From NCBI GenBank assembly GCA_020634515.1, contig JACKBL010000001.1:744001-808000 (forward strand): a stretch of 64,000 nt of DNA, read 5' to 3'. The stretch is from Ardenticatenales bacterium (GTDB lineage: Bacteria > Chloroflexota > Anaerolineae > Promineifilales > Promineifilaceae). Shown here piece after piece: positions 27,128 to 37,286 of this stretch. The position numbers and the translations under genes were made by a program. The number at the start of each line of letters is the position of its first letter. Position 1 is the first letter of the stretch. The notes under the pieces were generated by a model that saw only the letters and a list, made by a program, of their open reading frames with translations, did no database searches and was not told the DNA's origin.

Positions 27128-27172
27128 AGCAACAGTCAACCGACAATAATCCACTGTCCACTACTAGGAGTT
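27128..27172. repeat. short 7-nt-phased repeat before pepF
   Basis: Units AACAGTC, AACCGAC, AATAATC, CACTGTC and CACTACT are in 7-base phase immediately before the AGGAG ribosome-binding site of pepF. This is the complement orientation of the AGT-ending units at 2740. Confidence 0.5.
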
Positions 27173-27176
27173 CCCC

Positions 27177-28988
27177 ATGTCCACCAAGCTGCCAGAACGA
27201 AACGAAGTGCCCGTTGCATACACCTGGGATGTCGAAAGTATTTTTCCCACGCCCGCTGACTGGGCCGCGGCGGTTGAGGAGGTGAAGGCTGCTCTCCCAA
27301 ACCTGGCGGCCTTTCAGGGCCGCCTGGCGGAAAGTGCGGCGGTGATGGCTGATTGGATGGCGGCTTATGAGGATGTGGTGGCGCAGGCATATCGTGTGTT
27401 TGTATATGCCGGCATGAACACCAGTGTAAACGCCGCCGACCAGACCGCCTCCGCCCAATCCGCCCGCGCCCGCGAACTCGTCGGCCAGGTCGCCACCATC
27501 ACCGCCTTTGCCGAACCAGAAATGCTGCAAATCGGGTTTGATACCCTCCGGGATTGGGTGGCCGCGGAACAACGGCTTTCCATCTACGGCCATTACTTCG
27601 ACAAACTGGCCCGGCGCGCCCCGCACGTCCGGTCCGCCGAGGTGGAGGCATTGCTGGGTCAGGTGAGCGATTTTGCCGGCACAGCCGCCGCCACCCACGG
27701 CATTCTCGTCAACACCGACCTCGCCTACGCCCCCGCCACCGACAGCGAAGGCGAAACCCATCCCGTTGCCCAAAGCACCATCGGCGGCCTCATCACCGAC
27801 CCCGACCGGGACAAGCGCCGCAACGCCTGGATCAACTATGCCGACGCGCACCTGGCCTACAAAAACACCATGGCCAACTGCCTCAGTGCCGGCATCAAAC
27901 GAGACGTTTTCTACGCCCGTGCCCGCCACTACCCTTCCTCCCTCGCCGCCTCCATGTCCGCCTACAACGTCCCCACCGAAGTCTTCCACAACACCATCAA
28001 CACCTTCAAAGCCAACCTGCCCACCTGGCATCGCTACTGGCGCGTGCGTCGCCAGGCCCTCGGCTACGACACCCTGCACGAATGGGACATCAAGGCCCCC
28101 CTGACACAGCAAAAGCCCCACGTCCCTTTCTCCCAGGCCATCGACTGGATCAGTGCCGGCATGCAGCCATTGGGAGACGAATACGTGCGGATTTTGCGAC
28201 GCGGCGCGCTGCAAGATCGCTGGGTAGACGTCTACCCCAACCAGGGCAAACGCATGGGCGCATACTCCACCGGCGCGCCCGGAACCCATCCATTCATCTT
28301 CATGAGCTATGTAGACGACCTGTTCAGCATGAGTACCCTGGCGCACGAATTGGGCCACTCTATGCACTCCTACTTCTCCCGCGAGAACCAACCGCTCGTC
28401 TACGCCCGCTACACCCTCTTTGAAGCCGAAGTCGCCTCCAACTTCAACCAGGCCATGACCCGCGGCTACCTGATGGAAAACTCCACCGATCCCGCCTTCC
28501 GCATCGCCGTCATCGAAGAAGCCATGTCCAACTTCCATCGCTACTTCTTCATCATGCCCACCCTCGCCCGCTTCGAGTTGGAGATTCACGAGCGCGCCGA
28601 ACGGGGCGAACCCTTCACCGCCGACGATCTGATCAACCTCATGGCCGATCTGTTTGCCGAAGGATATGGCGACGAATTACAGATGGATCGCGAGCGCACG
28701 GGCATCACCTGGGCCATGTTTGCTACCCACCTGTACAGCAATTTCTACGTCTACCAATACACCACGGGCATTTCCGCCGCCCACGCCCTGGCGGAGCGCA
28801 TCCTGCGTCACGAGCCAAACGCGGTGGATAACTACCTTGCCTTCCTCAAGTCCGGCGGCTCCCGCTATCCGCTGGACTCGCTGCGCCTGGCGGGCGTAGA
28901 CATGCTTTCGCCGGAGCCGGTAGAGCAAACCTTCAAGGTGCTGGGGCGTATGGTAGACATGCTGGAGGACCTGCTGGGTGTTTCCTGA
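27177..28988 (+). CDS. pepF: oligoendopeptidase F (M3B metallopeptidase)
   Basis: This 603-residue cytosolic zinc endopeptidase degrades short peptides. The active-site HELGH is at residues 390-394, inside [13 protein letters not shown]. The third ligand is in the [12 protein letters not shown] helix downstream. [16 protein letters not shown] and the [19 protein letters not shown]-terminal region are PepF signatures. Full length for the family. The start has an AGGAG site. It is followed by a hairpin repeat and a separate operon. TGCCGGCA occurs four times in the gene. Confidence 0.95.
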   Translation: MSTKLPERNEVPVAYTWDVESIFPTPADWAAAVEEVKAALPNLAAFQGRLAESAAVMADWMAAYEDVVAQAYRVFVYAGMNTSVNAADQTASAQSARARELVGQVATITAFAEPEMLQIGFDTLRDWVAAEQRLSIYGHYFDKLARRAPHVRSAEVEALLGQVSDFAGTAAATHGILVNTDLAYAPATDSEGETHPVAQSTIGGLITDPDRDKRRNAWINYADAHLAYKNTMANCLSAGIKRDVFYARARHYPSSLAASMSAYNVPTEVFHNTINTFKANLPTWHRYWRVRRQALGYDTLHEWDIKAPLTQQKPHVPFSQAIDWISAGMQPLGDEYVRILRRGALQDRWVDVYPNQGKRMGAYSTGAPGTHPFIFMSYVDDLFSMSTLAHELGHSMHSYFSRENQPLVYARYTLFEAEVASNFNQAMTRGYLMENSTDPAFRIAVIEEAMSNFHRYFFIMPTLARFELEIHERAERGEPFTADDLINLMADLFAEGYGDELQMDRERTGITWAMFATHLYSNFYVYQYTTGISAAHALAERILRHEPNAVDNYLAFLKSGGSRYPLDSLRLAGVDMLSPEPVEQTFKVLGRMVDMLEDLLGVS

Positions 28989-28996
28989 GAGGGGTG

Positions 28997-29049
28997 TCCG
29001 ATTTGGAAAATCGGACTACAGACGGGTAGTCCAATTTTCTAAATCGGAC
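28997..29049. repeat. inverted repeat of TCCGATTT...AAATCGGA type
   Basis: TCCGATTTGGAAAATCGGACTA is followed by TAGTCCAATTTTCTAAATCGGA, nested palindromes that can form one long or two short hairpins. A related CGATTTTCCAAATCG / CGATTTGGAAAATCG block lies at 58824-58866. It could end pepF transcripts. Confidence 0.65.
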
Positions 29050-29162
29050 CGTGGCTTGACCGTATCCGATTTGGCGAAGCGAGCAAGGATTGTCCGAATT
29101 GGAATACCGCGCCAGCCACGAAGACCGCCCATAACTTCTATAGTCGCGGGTCCGCCAACTGG

Positions 29163-29168
29163 TATAAT
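29163..29168 (+). promoter_or_regulatory. candidate -10 box placing transcription start at the ATG (leaderless)
   Basis: TATAAT ends 6 bases before the ATG at 29175, and no Shine-Dalgarno sequence lies between. If this is the promoter, transcription would start at or near the A of the start codon. The -35 region is weak. Confidence 0.4.
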
Positions 29169-29174
29169 TGCCCC

Positions 29175-29666
29175 ATGCAAAGACGAATTGAGCAGCTAGG
29201 CGTAATACCTTACCTGGCGGTAGGGCTGATTTTGCTGGCCGTTGGCCTGCTGGCGCTGAATCACCTGACGACGCTCTGGCCCTTTGATGCTGCCCAGCGC
29301 ATTGATTTGCTGCGCGCCCTGGCTCAGGACAGGGCGGATTCCGCCATGCTGCTGGAAGCGGCGCTGCCGGAGATGATCATTGCCTTTCTGTCTCTCGTGC
29401 TGGTCTCCGTGACCGGCCTGGTGTTGCCCCTGGCCTATTTTCTCAATCAACGGTTTGACCTGGGACACACGCATTATCTGGTAGCACTGCGGCAGGCGAT
29501 GTGGTTGGGCGTTTGGGCGGCGTTTTCCGTCTGGCTGCGTATGAATCGCACGATGACGGTGGCCGCGGTGCTGCTGGTCGGGGCAGTTTTGTTGCTGGTG
29601 GAACTGCTGTTGCAGGTGCGGGCGCGGGCGGCGGCGGAGCAGCATGTGCTGAAGGAGGCGAAGTGA
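29175..29666 (+). CDS. small four-helix membrane protein
   Basis: This 163-residue protein has predicted helices at about 10-30, 63-90, 103-122 and 128-150, separated by short loops. The C-terminus is a charged amphipathic tail (VRARAAAEQHVLKEAK). No family was recognised. Its TGA stop overlaps the GTG start of selA (GTGA), so the two genes are translationally coupled. No ribosome-binding site is visible at the ATG. A role linked to the selenium or tRNA genes downstream is not supported by anything but position. Confidence 0.7.
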   Translation: MQRRIEQLGVIPYLAVGLILLAVGLLALNHLTTLWPFDAAQRIDLLRALAQDRADSAMLLEAALPEMIIAFLSLVLVSVTGLVLPLAYFLNQRFDLGHTHYLVALRQAMWLGVWAAFSVWLRMNRTMTVAAVLLVGAVLLLVELLLQVRARAAAEQHVLKEAK

Positions 29667-31060
29667 GCCAGGCGTTGTGGCGGCAAATTCCCGGCGTGGA
29701 TCGGCTGTTGCAAATGCCGGCATCCACACCCCTCATCCACCAATACGGCCGCGAACTGACCGCCGAAGCCCTGCGCGCCATCCTCGACCACCAGCGCGCC
29801 CGCATCCGCGCCGCGCAGCCCGCCCAAATCGAACCGGACGCCCTTATCACCGCCGCCGCCGCCTGGCTGACCGACCTCGTCGCCCCCACCCTGCGCTCCG
29901 TCATCAACGCCACCGGCGTTATCCTGCACACCAACCTGGGGCGCGCCCCCCTTAGCCAGGCCGCCCAGGACGCCATCCAATCCGCCGCCGCCTACAGCAC
30001 CCTCGAATACGACCTGCATGAGGGCAGCCGCGGCTCCCGGAGCGTCCACGCCGCTCAACTCCTCCAACGACTCACCGGCAGCGAAGCCGCCTTCGTCGTC
30101 AACAACAACGCCGCCGCCGTCCTCCTCATGCTGTCTGCCCTTTGCCGTGGGCGCGAAGTGATCATCAGCCGCGGTCAATTGGTGGAAATCGGGGGTGGCT
30201 TCCGCGTGCCGGAGGTGATGGCCCAATCCGGCTGCCGCCTGGTGGAAGTGGGAACCACCAACCGCACCCACCCGCGCGACTACGCGACGGCCATCAATGA
30301 CCAGACGGCGGCCATTCTCGTGGCGCATCACTCTAACTACAAAATCGTGGGCTTTAGCAGCGAACCCTCCCTGGCGGAACTGGCGGAACTGGCCCACGCG
30401 CATGGCCTGCCCCTGCTCTATGACCAGGGTAGCGGCGCGCTGCTGGATACAACGCCGTATGGCCTGGAGGCGGAGCCGCTGGTTCCCGCCAGCCTGGCCG
30501 CCGGGGTTGACCTGATCGCTTTTAGCGGGGATAAGCTGCTGGGCGGACCGCAGGCGGGTATTTTGTGCGGACGGGCTGATCTGGTGGCGGAATGCCGGCA
30601 TCATCCCCTCGCGCGCGCCATCCGAGCAGACAAACTCTGCCTGGCCGGCCTCGCCGCCACCCTCATCCCCTACCTCACCGGACGCGCGCCACGCGAGATT
30701 CCCGTCTGGCGCATGTTGTCCCGCTCCCCGGAATCCCTCACCGCCCAGGCCACAGCGTGGGCGACGGCGCTGGCGGACGTGGAAGCCCAAGTACAAACCA
30801 TAGATGGTTTTTCCACCGTCGGCGGCGGCAGTTTGCCCGGAACGCAGCTTCCCAGCAAACTGCTGGCGATTGGCGACATCTCTCCGCACTGCCTGGCCTT
30901 GCATTTGCGCCGTGGCGACCCGCCCGTGATTGCGCGGGTGGCCGAGGACCACTTGCTGCTGGACCCACGCACGGTGCTGCCGGGGCAGGAGGGGGCGTTG
31001 TTGGCGATGGTGCGTGCCGGCATTTCCGCCTGCCGTGGAAGAGATAACACCCATGAATGA
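29663..31060 (+). CDS. selA: L-seryl-tRNA(Sec) selenium transferase
   Basis: SelA converts seryl-tRNA(Sec) to selenocysteyl-tRNA(Sec) with selenophosphate. The 465-residue protein has the N-terminal SelA domain (VDRLLQ...), INATGVILHTNLGRAPLS, TLEYDL, GSRGSR, and the PLP lysine Lys291 in AFSGDKLLGGPQAGI. The start is GTG at 29663 with a GAAGGAGG site; a longer open frame upstream overlaps the membrane gene and is Gly/Ala-rich nonsense. It overlaps tsaD by 8 bases. The partners selB, selC and selD are not in the window. Confidence 0.95.
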   Translation: MSQALWRQIPGVDRLLQMPASTPLIHQYGRELTAEALRAILDHQRARIRAAQPAQIEPDALITAAAAWLTDLVAPTLRSVINATGVILHTNLGRAPLSQAAQDAIQSAAAYSTLEYDLHEGSRGSRSVHAAQLLQRLTGSEAAFVVNNNAAAVLLMLSALCRGREVIISRGQLVEIGGGFRVPEVMAQSGCRLVEVGTTNRTHPRDYATAINDQTAAILVAHHSNYKIVGFSSEPSLAELAELAHAHGLPLLYDQGSGALLDTTPYGLEAEPLVPASLAAGVDLIAFSGDKLLGGPQAGILCGRADLVAECRHHPLARAIRADKLCLAGLAATLIPYLTGRAPREIPVWRMLSRSPESLTAQATAWATALADVEAQVQTIDGFSTVGGGSLPGTQLPSKLLAIGDISPHCLALHLRRGDPPVIARVAEDHLLLDPRTVLPGQEGALLAMVRAGISACRGRDNTHE

Positions 31061-32066
31061 AAACACCCCCTTCACCCGCATCCTGGCCCTGGAAACCTCC
31101 TGCGACGAAACCTCCGCCGCCGTCGTCGAAAACGGCGGCCTCATCCTCAGCAACATCATCGCCAGCCAGACCGACCTCCACGCCCAATATGGCGGCGTCT
31201 TTCCCGAAGTCGCCTCGCGCAAACATATCGAAGTCGTCTACGCCGTCGTCAATCGCGCCATGAACGAAGCCCACGTCGGCTATGATGACCTGGACTGCAT
31301 CGCCGTCACCCGTGGCCCCGGGCTGGTTGGCTCCCTCCTCGTCGGCATGAACGTCGCCAAAGGGCTGGCCCTGGGGCGCGGCAAACCCCTCCTCGGCGTC
31401 AACCACATCGAGGGGCACGTCTACTCCCTCTGGCTCACCGAACACGCCCCGGAAATCCGCTTTCCCGTTCTCACCCTCGTCGTCAGCGGCGGCCACACCG
31501 AACTCTACCTGATGACGGATCACGGGCAGTACCAGCACCTGGGCGGCACGCTCGATGACGCTGCCGGCGAAGCGTTCGACAAAGTTGGCCGCCTGCTCAA
31601 TCTCCCCTATCCCGGCGGCCCTAGCATTGATGCCGCTTCTCGCTCCGGCAATCCCACCGCCTTCAAATTCCCGCGCGCTGTATTGGATGACTCCTTCAAT
31701 TTCAGCTTCAGCGGCCTGAAGACAGCCGTCCTGCGCGCCACCAGGCGGTATGAGTCTGACCGTATGCCGGTCAGCGACCTGGCCGCCAGTTTTCAGGCGG
31801 CAGTGGTGGACGTGCTGGTGCAGAAAACGGCCCAGGCTGCCCACGCCTACAACGTCACCGCCGTGCATTTGGCCGGCGGCGTCTCCGCCAATCGACTGCT
31901 ACGTCAGCAAATGTCCGCCCGACTCGATCTGCCGGTGCGTTACCCGCCGCCCATTTTGTGTACCGATAATGCGGCCATGATCGCCGCCGCCGCCCACTGG
32001 CACTTCATCAACGGCGAACAGCACACGCTCGACCTCGACGTCACCCCCAGCCTGCCATTAGTTTAG
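31053..32066 (+). CDS. tsaD: tRNA N6-threonylcarbamoyladenosine transferase TsaD
   Basis: TsaD transfers the threonylcarbamoyl group to A37 of ANN-decoding tRNAs. This 337-residue protein has the ASKHA fold signatures: ALETSCDETSAAVV at the N-terminus, the metal-binding HIEGH (His118, His122) and VVSGGHTELY. Later it has FSFSGLKTAVLR and LAGGVSANRLLR. Start at 31053, inside the selA 3' end; the open frame upstream of it is out-of-frame selA. It is co-transcribed with selA, so two tRNA-modifying functions share one operon. Confidence 0.95.
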   Translation: MNENTPFTRILALETSCDETSAAVVENGGLILSNIIASQTDLHAQYGGVFPEVASRKHIEVVYAVVNRAMNEAHVGYDDLDCIAVTRGPGLVGSLLVGMNVAKGLALGRGKPLLGVNHIEGHVYSLWLTEHAPEIRFPVLTLVVSGGHTELYLMTDHGQYQHLGGTLDDAAGEAFDKVGRLLNLPYPGGPSIDAASRSGNPTAFKFPRAVLDDSFNFSFSGLKTAVLRATRRYESDRMPVSDLAASFQAAVVDVLVQKTAQAAHAYNVTAVHLAGGVSANRLLRQQMSARLDLPVRYPPPILCTDNAAMIAAAAHWHFINGEQHTLDLDVTPSLPLV

Positions 32067-32099
32067 AGATTGGTTCATACTTCAAGAATAAACCAATCT
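32067..32099. repeat. 33-bp palindrome directly after tsaD
   Basis: AGATTGGTTCAT and ATAAACCAATCT flank ACTTCAAGA; it begins at the base after the tsaD stop. It is a sister of 601-633. It may form an mRNA hairpin between tsaD and trpA. Confidence 0.65.
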
Positions 32100-32111
32100 A
32101 AAATCATTCCC

Positions 32112-32939
32112 ATGACTCCTGTCTCTCGTATTTCCGCCGCATTTGCCCCCAAATCCTCCCGCCGCGCCGCCCTCATGCCCTATTTCACGCTGGGCTACCC
32201 CGACCGCGCCACCTCTCTAGCCGTCGTCGAAGCCATTGCTCCCTACAGCGACCTGTTGGAGTTAGGCGTCCCCTTCAGCGACCCCCTGGCGGATGGTCCC
32301 ACCATCCAGCACAGCACGCAGGTCGCCCTGGAGCAGGGCGTCACCAGCCGCGCCTGCCTGGATATGGTGCGCGAACTGCGCCGGCGCGGCGTCACGCCGC
32401 CCATTTTACTGCTCGGCTATTACAATCCCATTCTCGCTTATGGGGAAGCCGCCTACGCCCGCGACGCGGCGGCGGCAGGCGTAGACGGCCTGATTGTGCC
32501 CGACCTGCCGCCGGAGGAGGCGGATTCGCTGGTGACGGCGCTGACCGCCGAAGGTCTCGTCCTCATCCACTTCCTCGCGCCCACCAGCAGCCCGGATCGG
32601 GTGCGAACCGTTTTGCGGCAGGCGCAGGGCTTCATCTACATGGTCAGCGTCACGGGCGTGACGGGGGCGCGGGCGCAGGTGTCCGCCAATCTGGAACAGT
32701 TTGTGCGCCAGGTGCGCGCCCAGACGGACATCCCCCTTGCCGTAGGCTTTGGCGTGAGTACGCCCGCGCAAGCCGGGCAGATCGGGCAGTTCGCCGATGG
32801 CGTCATCGTCGGCAGCGCCCTGATCAACGCCGTGGACGTCGCCGCCGACAAACCCGCCGCTGCCGTCCAATTCGTGCAGACCCTGGCTGCCGGTCTCTCC
32901 AAACCCACCACCCACCAACAGCCGCCAACTGAAAACTGA
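32112..32939 (+). CDS. trpA: tryptophan synthase alpha subunit
   Basis: TrpA splits indole-3-glycerol phosphate to indole and glyceraldehyde-3-phosphate and passes indole to TrpB. The catalytic pair is in [16 protein letters not shown] (Glu50, Asp61), and the phosphate site is GFGVST...[10 protein letters not shown]. The length of 275 residues is slightly longer than usual. The last ~12 residues ([12 protein letters not shown]) are encoded by a 7-nt-phased repeat and look like an added tail. trpB is not adjacent, so the pathway genes are dispersed. Start at 32112; the 14 codons upstream encode the palindrome. Confidence 0.94.
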   Translation: MTPVSRISAAFAPKSSRRAALMPYFTLGYPDRATSLAVVEAIAPYSDLLELGVPFSDPLADGPTIQHSTQVALEQGVTSRACLDMVRELRRRGVTPPILLLGYYNPILAYGEAAYARDAAAAGVDGLIVPDLPPEEADSLVTALTAEGLVLIHFLAPTSSPDRVRTVLRQAQGFIYMVSVTGVTGARAQVSANLEQFVRQVRAQTDIPLAVGFGVSTPAQAGQIGQFADGVIVGSALINAVDVAADKPAAAVQFVQTLAAGLSKPTTHQQPPTEN

Positions 32940-32944
32940 AAACC

Positions 32945-32945
<1 letters not shown>
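32907..32945. repeat. 7-nt-phased repeat forming the trpA 3' end
   Basis: Units CACCACC, CACCAAC, AGCCGCC, AACTGAA and AACTGAA cover the last codons and stop of trpA and run up to the next start. The stop itself lies within the AACTGAA units. Confidence 0.55.
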
Positions 32946-34966
<2,021 letters not shown>

Positions 34967-34990
34967 CCATTCATCATGGGGGAATATCAC

Positions 34991-35464
34991 ATGATCACAC
35001 GTTACATCCGCACAGCCTTGATAGGGTTTGCCCTATTCTTGATCCTGGTCATTGGTGGCCTGTTGCTGGCCAGTCGCCTGTTCAACTTCATTCTCTTCGC
35101 CCCCCGCGACCTGAGCCTGGTTGTAGCCGCGCCGCAGCAGACCACCGTGGGCGCTCAGGTTCCACTGCAAATCACCATCGCCAACGAAGGCGAAGACGCG
35201 CTCAATATCGACCACATTGAGATCAGCCGCGCCTATTTTCGCGCCATGACCGTCCTGAGCAGCGACCCACCTTTCCTGACCGAGGCATCTTCACGTAATT
35301 GGGAAATATATGGCTACGCCATTTCCCTTGCGCCCGGCCAGAGCATGGACATCAACCTGACGGCGCAGGCGCAAACAGTGGGCAACTATCAGGGCGAGTT
35401 GGATGTGTGCGTTAGCGATCTGCGCTGCCGCCGCGTCGCCCTCGTCACGCGCATCGAACCATAA
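34991..35464 (+). CDS. membrane-anchored protein with extracytoplasmic beta domain
   Basis: This 157-residue protein has one N-terminal signal-anchor helix (about 8-30, ALIGFALFLILVIGGLLLA). Residues 45-155 look like an Ig-like or CARDB-type domain: VVAAPQQTTVGAQVPLQITIANEGEDALNIDHIEIS, with later SLAPGQSMDINLTAQA. Two cysteines near the C-terminus (DVCVSDLRCRR) could form a disulfide. The second ATG (34991) is chosen over 34976 because GGGGGAA lies 6-12 bases before it. No specific function can be given. Confidence 0.65.
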   Translation: MITRYIRTALIGFALFLILVIGGLLLASRLFNFILFAPRDLSLVVAAPQQTTVGAQVPLQITIANEGEDALNIDHIEISRAYFRAMTVLSSDPPFLTEASSRNWEIYGYAISLAPGQSMDINLTAQAQTVGNYQGELDVCVSDLRCRRVALVTRIEP

Positions 35465-35517
35465 CGTTCGCCATCTCTGGCCCCACGGTCAACCGTCCGC
35501 ACAACCACCATTTCCTT

Positions 35518-36426
35518 ATGAAAAATCGCTACCTGACCCTGTTATCGCTCATTGCCCTGCTCCTGGCGGGTACCATTTTCACGCTGGGCGTGGGACGCAG
35601 CCGCGCCCACAAGTTGGTTCACCCGGAACGCTCCTACCCACAGCGCACGCCCGACGAGTTTGGCATTGAGAACTGGCAAAGTATTACGTTGACTACGGAA
35701 GACGGACTGCGTCTGGCCGCCTGGTACATCCCGCCGCGCCCGGAGACGGATGGCGCGGCGGTGATTTTTGCGCATGGTTTTGGCGGCAATCGAGCGAATT
35801 TGCTGTTGCAGGCGTCTATGTTGGTCCAGCGTGGTTACGGGGCATTGCTGTTCGACTTCCGTAATCATGGCGATAGTGAGGGAACGATCACGACGCTGGG
35901 GTTGTTGGAGGAAAAGGATGTGGCGGCGGCGCTGGAGTACGTGCTGGCGCAGCCGGAGGCGAACCCGGACCGGATTGGGCTGGTGGGGCATTCGATGGGC
36001 GGGGCGACGGTGCTGCGAGCGGCGGCGCGGCTGCCGGAGATTGACGCGGTGGTGGCGGAGAGCAGTTATACCAGCCTGGAGGATAATGTGGTGGAAGGGG
36101 TGCGGTATATTGCGCATTTGCCGGCATTCCCCTTTGCCCCCATGATCATCTACTTCGGCCAAAAAGAAGCCGGACTGGACATCACCCTCGTGCGCCCCAT
36201 TGAAGATGTCCCCCTGATCGCCCCGCGCCCCATCCTCTTCATCCACGGCGAAGCCGACCGCCTCATCCTGCCCGACAACAGCCGCCGCCTCTTCGCCGCC
36301 GCCAACGAACCAAAGGAACTGTACCTCCTCCCCGACGTAAACCACATCGGCGTGCTGGAACAGGACACCGTGGACTTTGAAGACCACTTCGTCACCTTTT
36401 TCGACACCTATCTCCTGGGCAAGTAG
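35518..36426 (+). CDS. alpha/beta hydrolase, membrane-anchored
   Basis: This 302-residue serine hydrolase has a signal-anchor (about 6-26). The oxyanion loop is in HGFGGNR (86-92), the nucleophile Ser159 is in GHSMGG, the acid Asp is in HGEADRL (about 248), and the His is in DVNHIG (about 277). It resembles the YqkD/DUF1749-type 'alpha/beta hydrolase of unknown specificity' group. The active site probably faces outward. It follows the previous gene with a 53-base gap, so it may share its promoter. Confidence 0.87.
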   Translation: MKNRYLTLLSLIALLLAGTIFTLGVGRSRAHKLVHPERSYPQRTPDEFGIENWQSITLTTEDGLRLAAWYIPPRPETDGAAVIFAHGFGGNRANLLLQASMLVQRGYGALLFDFRNHGDSEGTITTLGLLEEKDVAAALEYVLAQPEANPDRIGLVGHSMGGATVLRAAARLPEIDAVVAESSYTSLEDNVVEGVRYIAHLPAFPFAPMIIYFGQKEAGLDITLVRPIEDVPLIAPRPILFIHGEADRLILPDNSRRLFAAANEPKELYLLPDVNHIGVLEQDTVDFEDHFVTFFDTYLLGK

Positions 36427-36520
36427 AAGATAGTGAACAAGGGATAGTGGCCGACTACCCGCCCTCATTCGTTTTCCATTGTAACCACCTTTCCGTTTTC
36501 CGTTGATTGTTGATTCATCC
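36422..36520. repeat. two short 7-nt-phased blocks
   Basis: AGATAGT, GAACAAG, GGATAGT and GGCCGAC follow the hydrolase stop. TTTCCGT, TTTCCGT, TGATTGT and TGATTCA precede the AGGAGGGG site of the next gene. The phase is 7 in both; together they bracket the gap. Confidence 0.5.
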
Positions 36521-36530
36521 AGGAGGGGAA

Positions 36531-37220
36531 ATGACGCACAATCGCCTGGGAACCCTGAGCGCCGCCCTGTTCGGCGGCGGCTGGCTCATCGCCGTTGCCA
36601 TCAACATTTTCTTCTGGCTACCACAGTCGTGGGGGATTGATCCCGCCTTTTACGAAGATAGCCAACGTTATCTGCAATTTGTCTACGACAACGCCATCAC
36701 CTGGCGTGTCTTCCACATTGGCGCCACAACCGGGTTGGTTGGGCTGATCCTGCTCATTCCCGCCCTGGGCGCGCTGCGCCGCGACGACGTGCGCCAGCCC
36801 CTGTTCACCGCCGCCGGCGTCGTGGGGGCGGCGGCGGGGCTGCTCGCCAGCCTCATCGACCACCTGGGCACACCCGTGCTGGCGCGCTACAGCGCCGGCG
36901 GCAGCCAGACGGCGCGCATCGTCTGGGAATTCATGGAGCCGTGGCGCGACGGCGGGCTAAAAACGGTCAGCTTCTGGCTGCTGGGAGCATGGGCCTTGTG
37001 GATGGCGGGACTTTGGTTGGGCGCGAACCGGCGGCTGGGTCGGTTTAGCCAGATCATGGGCGCGGCGTTGCTGCTGTTGGCCCTGCTGGAGACGCTGCTA
37101 CCCCTGCCCTGGCGCAATACCTGGGGAGAGACGGGTCTGGCCGGATTGTCCTTGCTACTGCTGCCCGTGTGGGGGCTGTGGGTGGCCCGCTGGTTCTGGC
37201 AGCGCGAACTGGCGACCTGA
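36531..37220 (+). CDS. multi-pass membrane protein of unknown function
   Basis: This 229-residue protein has about six or seven predicted helices (near 10-30, 62-80, 92-112, 143-165, 175-195 and 205-222). Two loops are rich in aromatic residues (FWLPQSWGIDPAFYEDSQRY near the first loop). No family was recognised with confidence. The ATG at 36531 follows a very strong AGGAGGGG. It stands alone between the hydrolase and the FlgD-like protein. Confidence 0.7.
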   Translation: MTHNRLGTLSAALFGGGWLIAVAINIFFWLPQSWGIDPAFYEDSQRYLQFVYDNAITWRVFHIGATTGLVGLILLIPALGALRRDDVRQPLFTAAGVVGAAAGLLASLIDHLGTPVLARYSAGGSQTARIVWEFMEPWRDGGLKTVSFWLLGAWALWMAGLWLGANRRLGRFSQIMGAALLLLALLETLLPLPWRNTWGETGLAGLSLLLLPVWGLWVARWFWQRELAT

Positions 37221-37286
37221 AATGGCGTCGTTTTGGCGTGGGGCAAACGTCTCGCCGGCCTATCTCGCCTCTGGTAAACTTGCGCC

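Larger units (their letters stand above)
26761..27176. other. divergent gap upstream of the protease and pepF
   Basis: The gap must hold promoters for both genes. A GGTACAAT at about 27112-27119 could be the -10 region for pepF. Repeats at 26955-27032 and 27128-27172 fill much of the remainder. No gene was seen. Confidence 0.45.

Noticed and set aside
26919..28589. 556-codon minus-strand open frame
   Set aside because: Antisense of pepF in a GC-rich region; its Gly/Val-rich product matches nothing and pepF is a clear full-length enzyme.
29474..31868. Long minus-strand frames opposite selA and tsaD
   Set aside because: Antisense of two well-recognised genes; low-information Gly/Val/Arg-rich translations.
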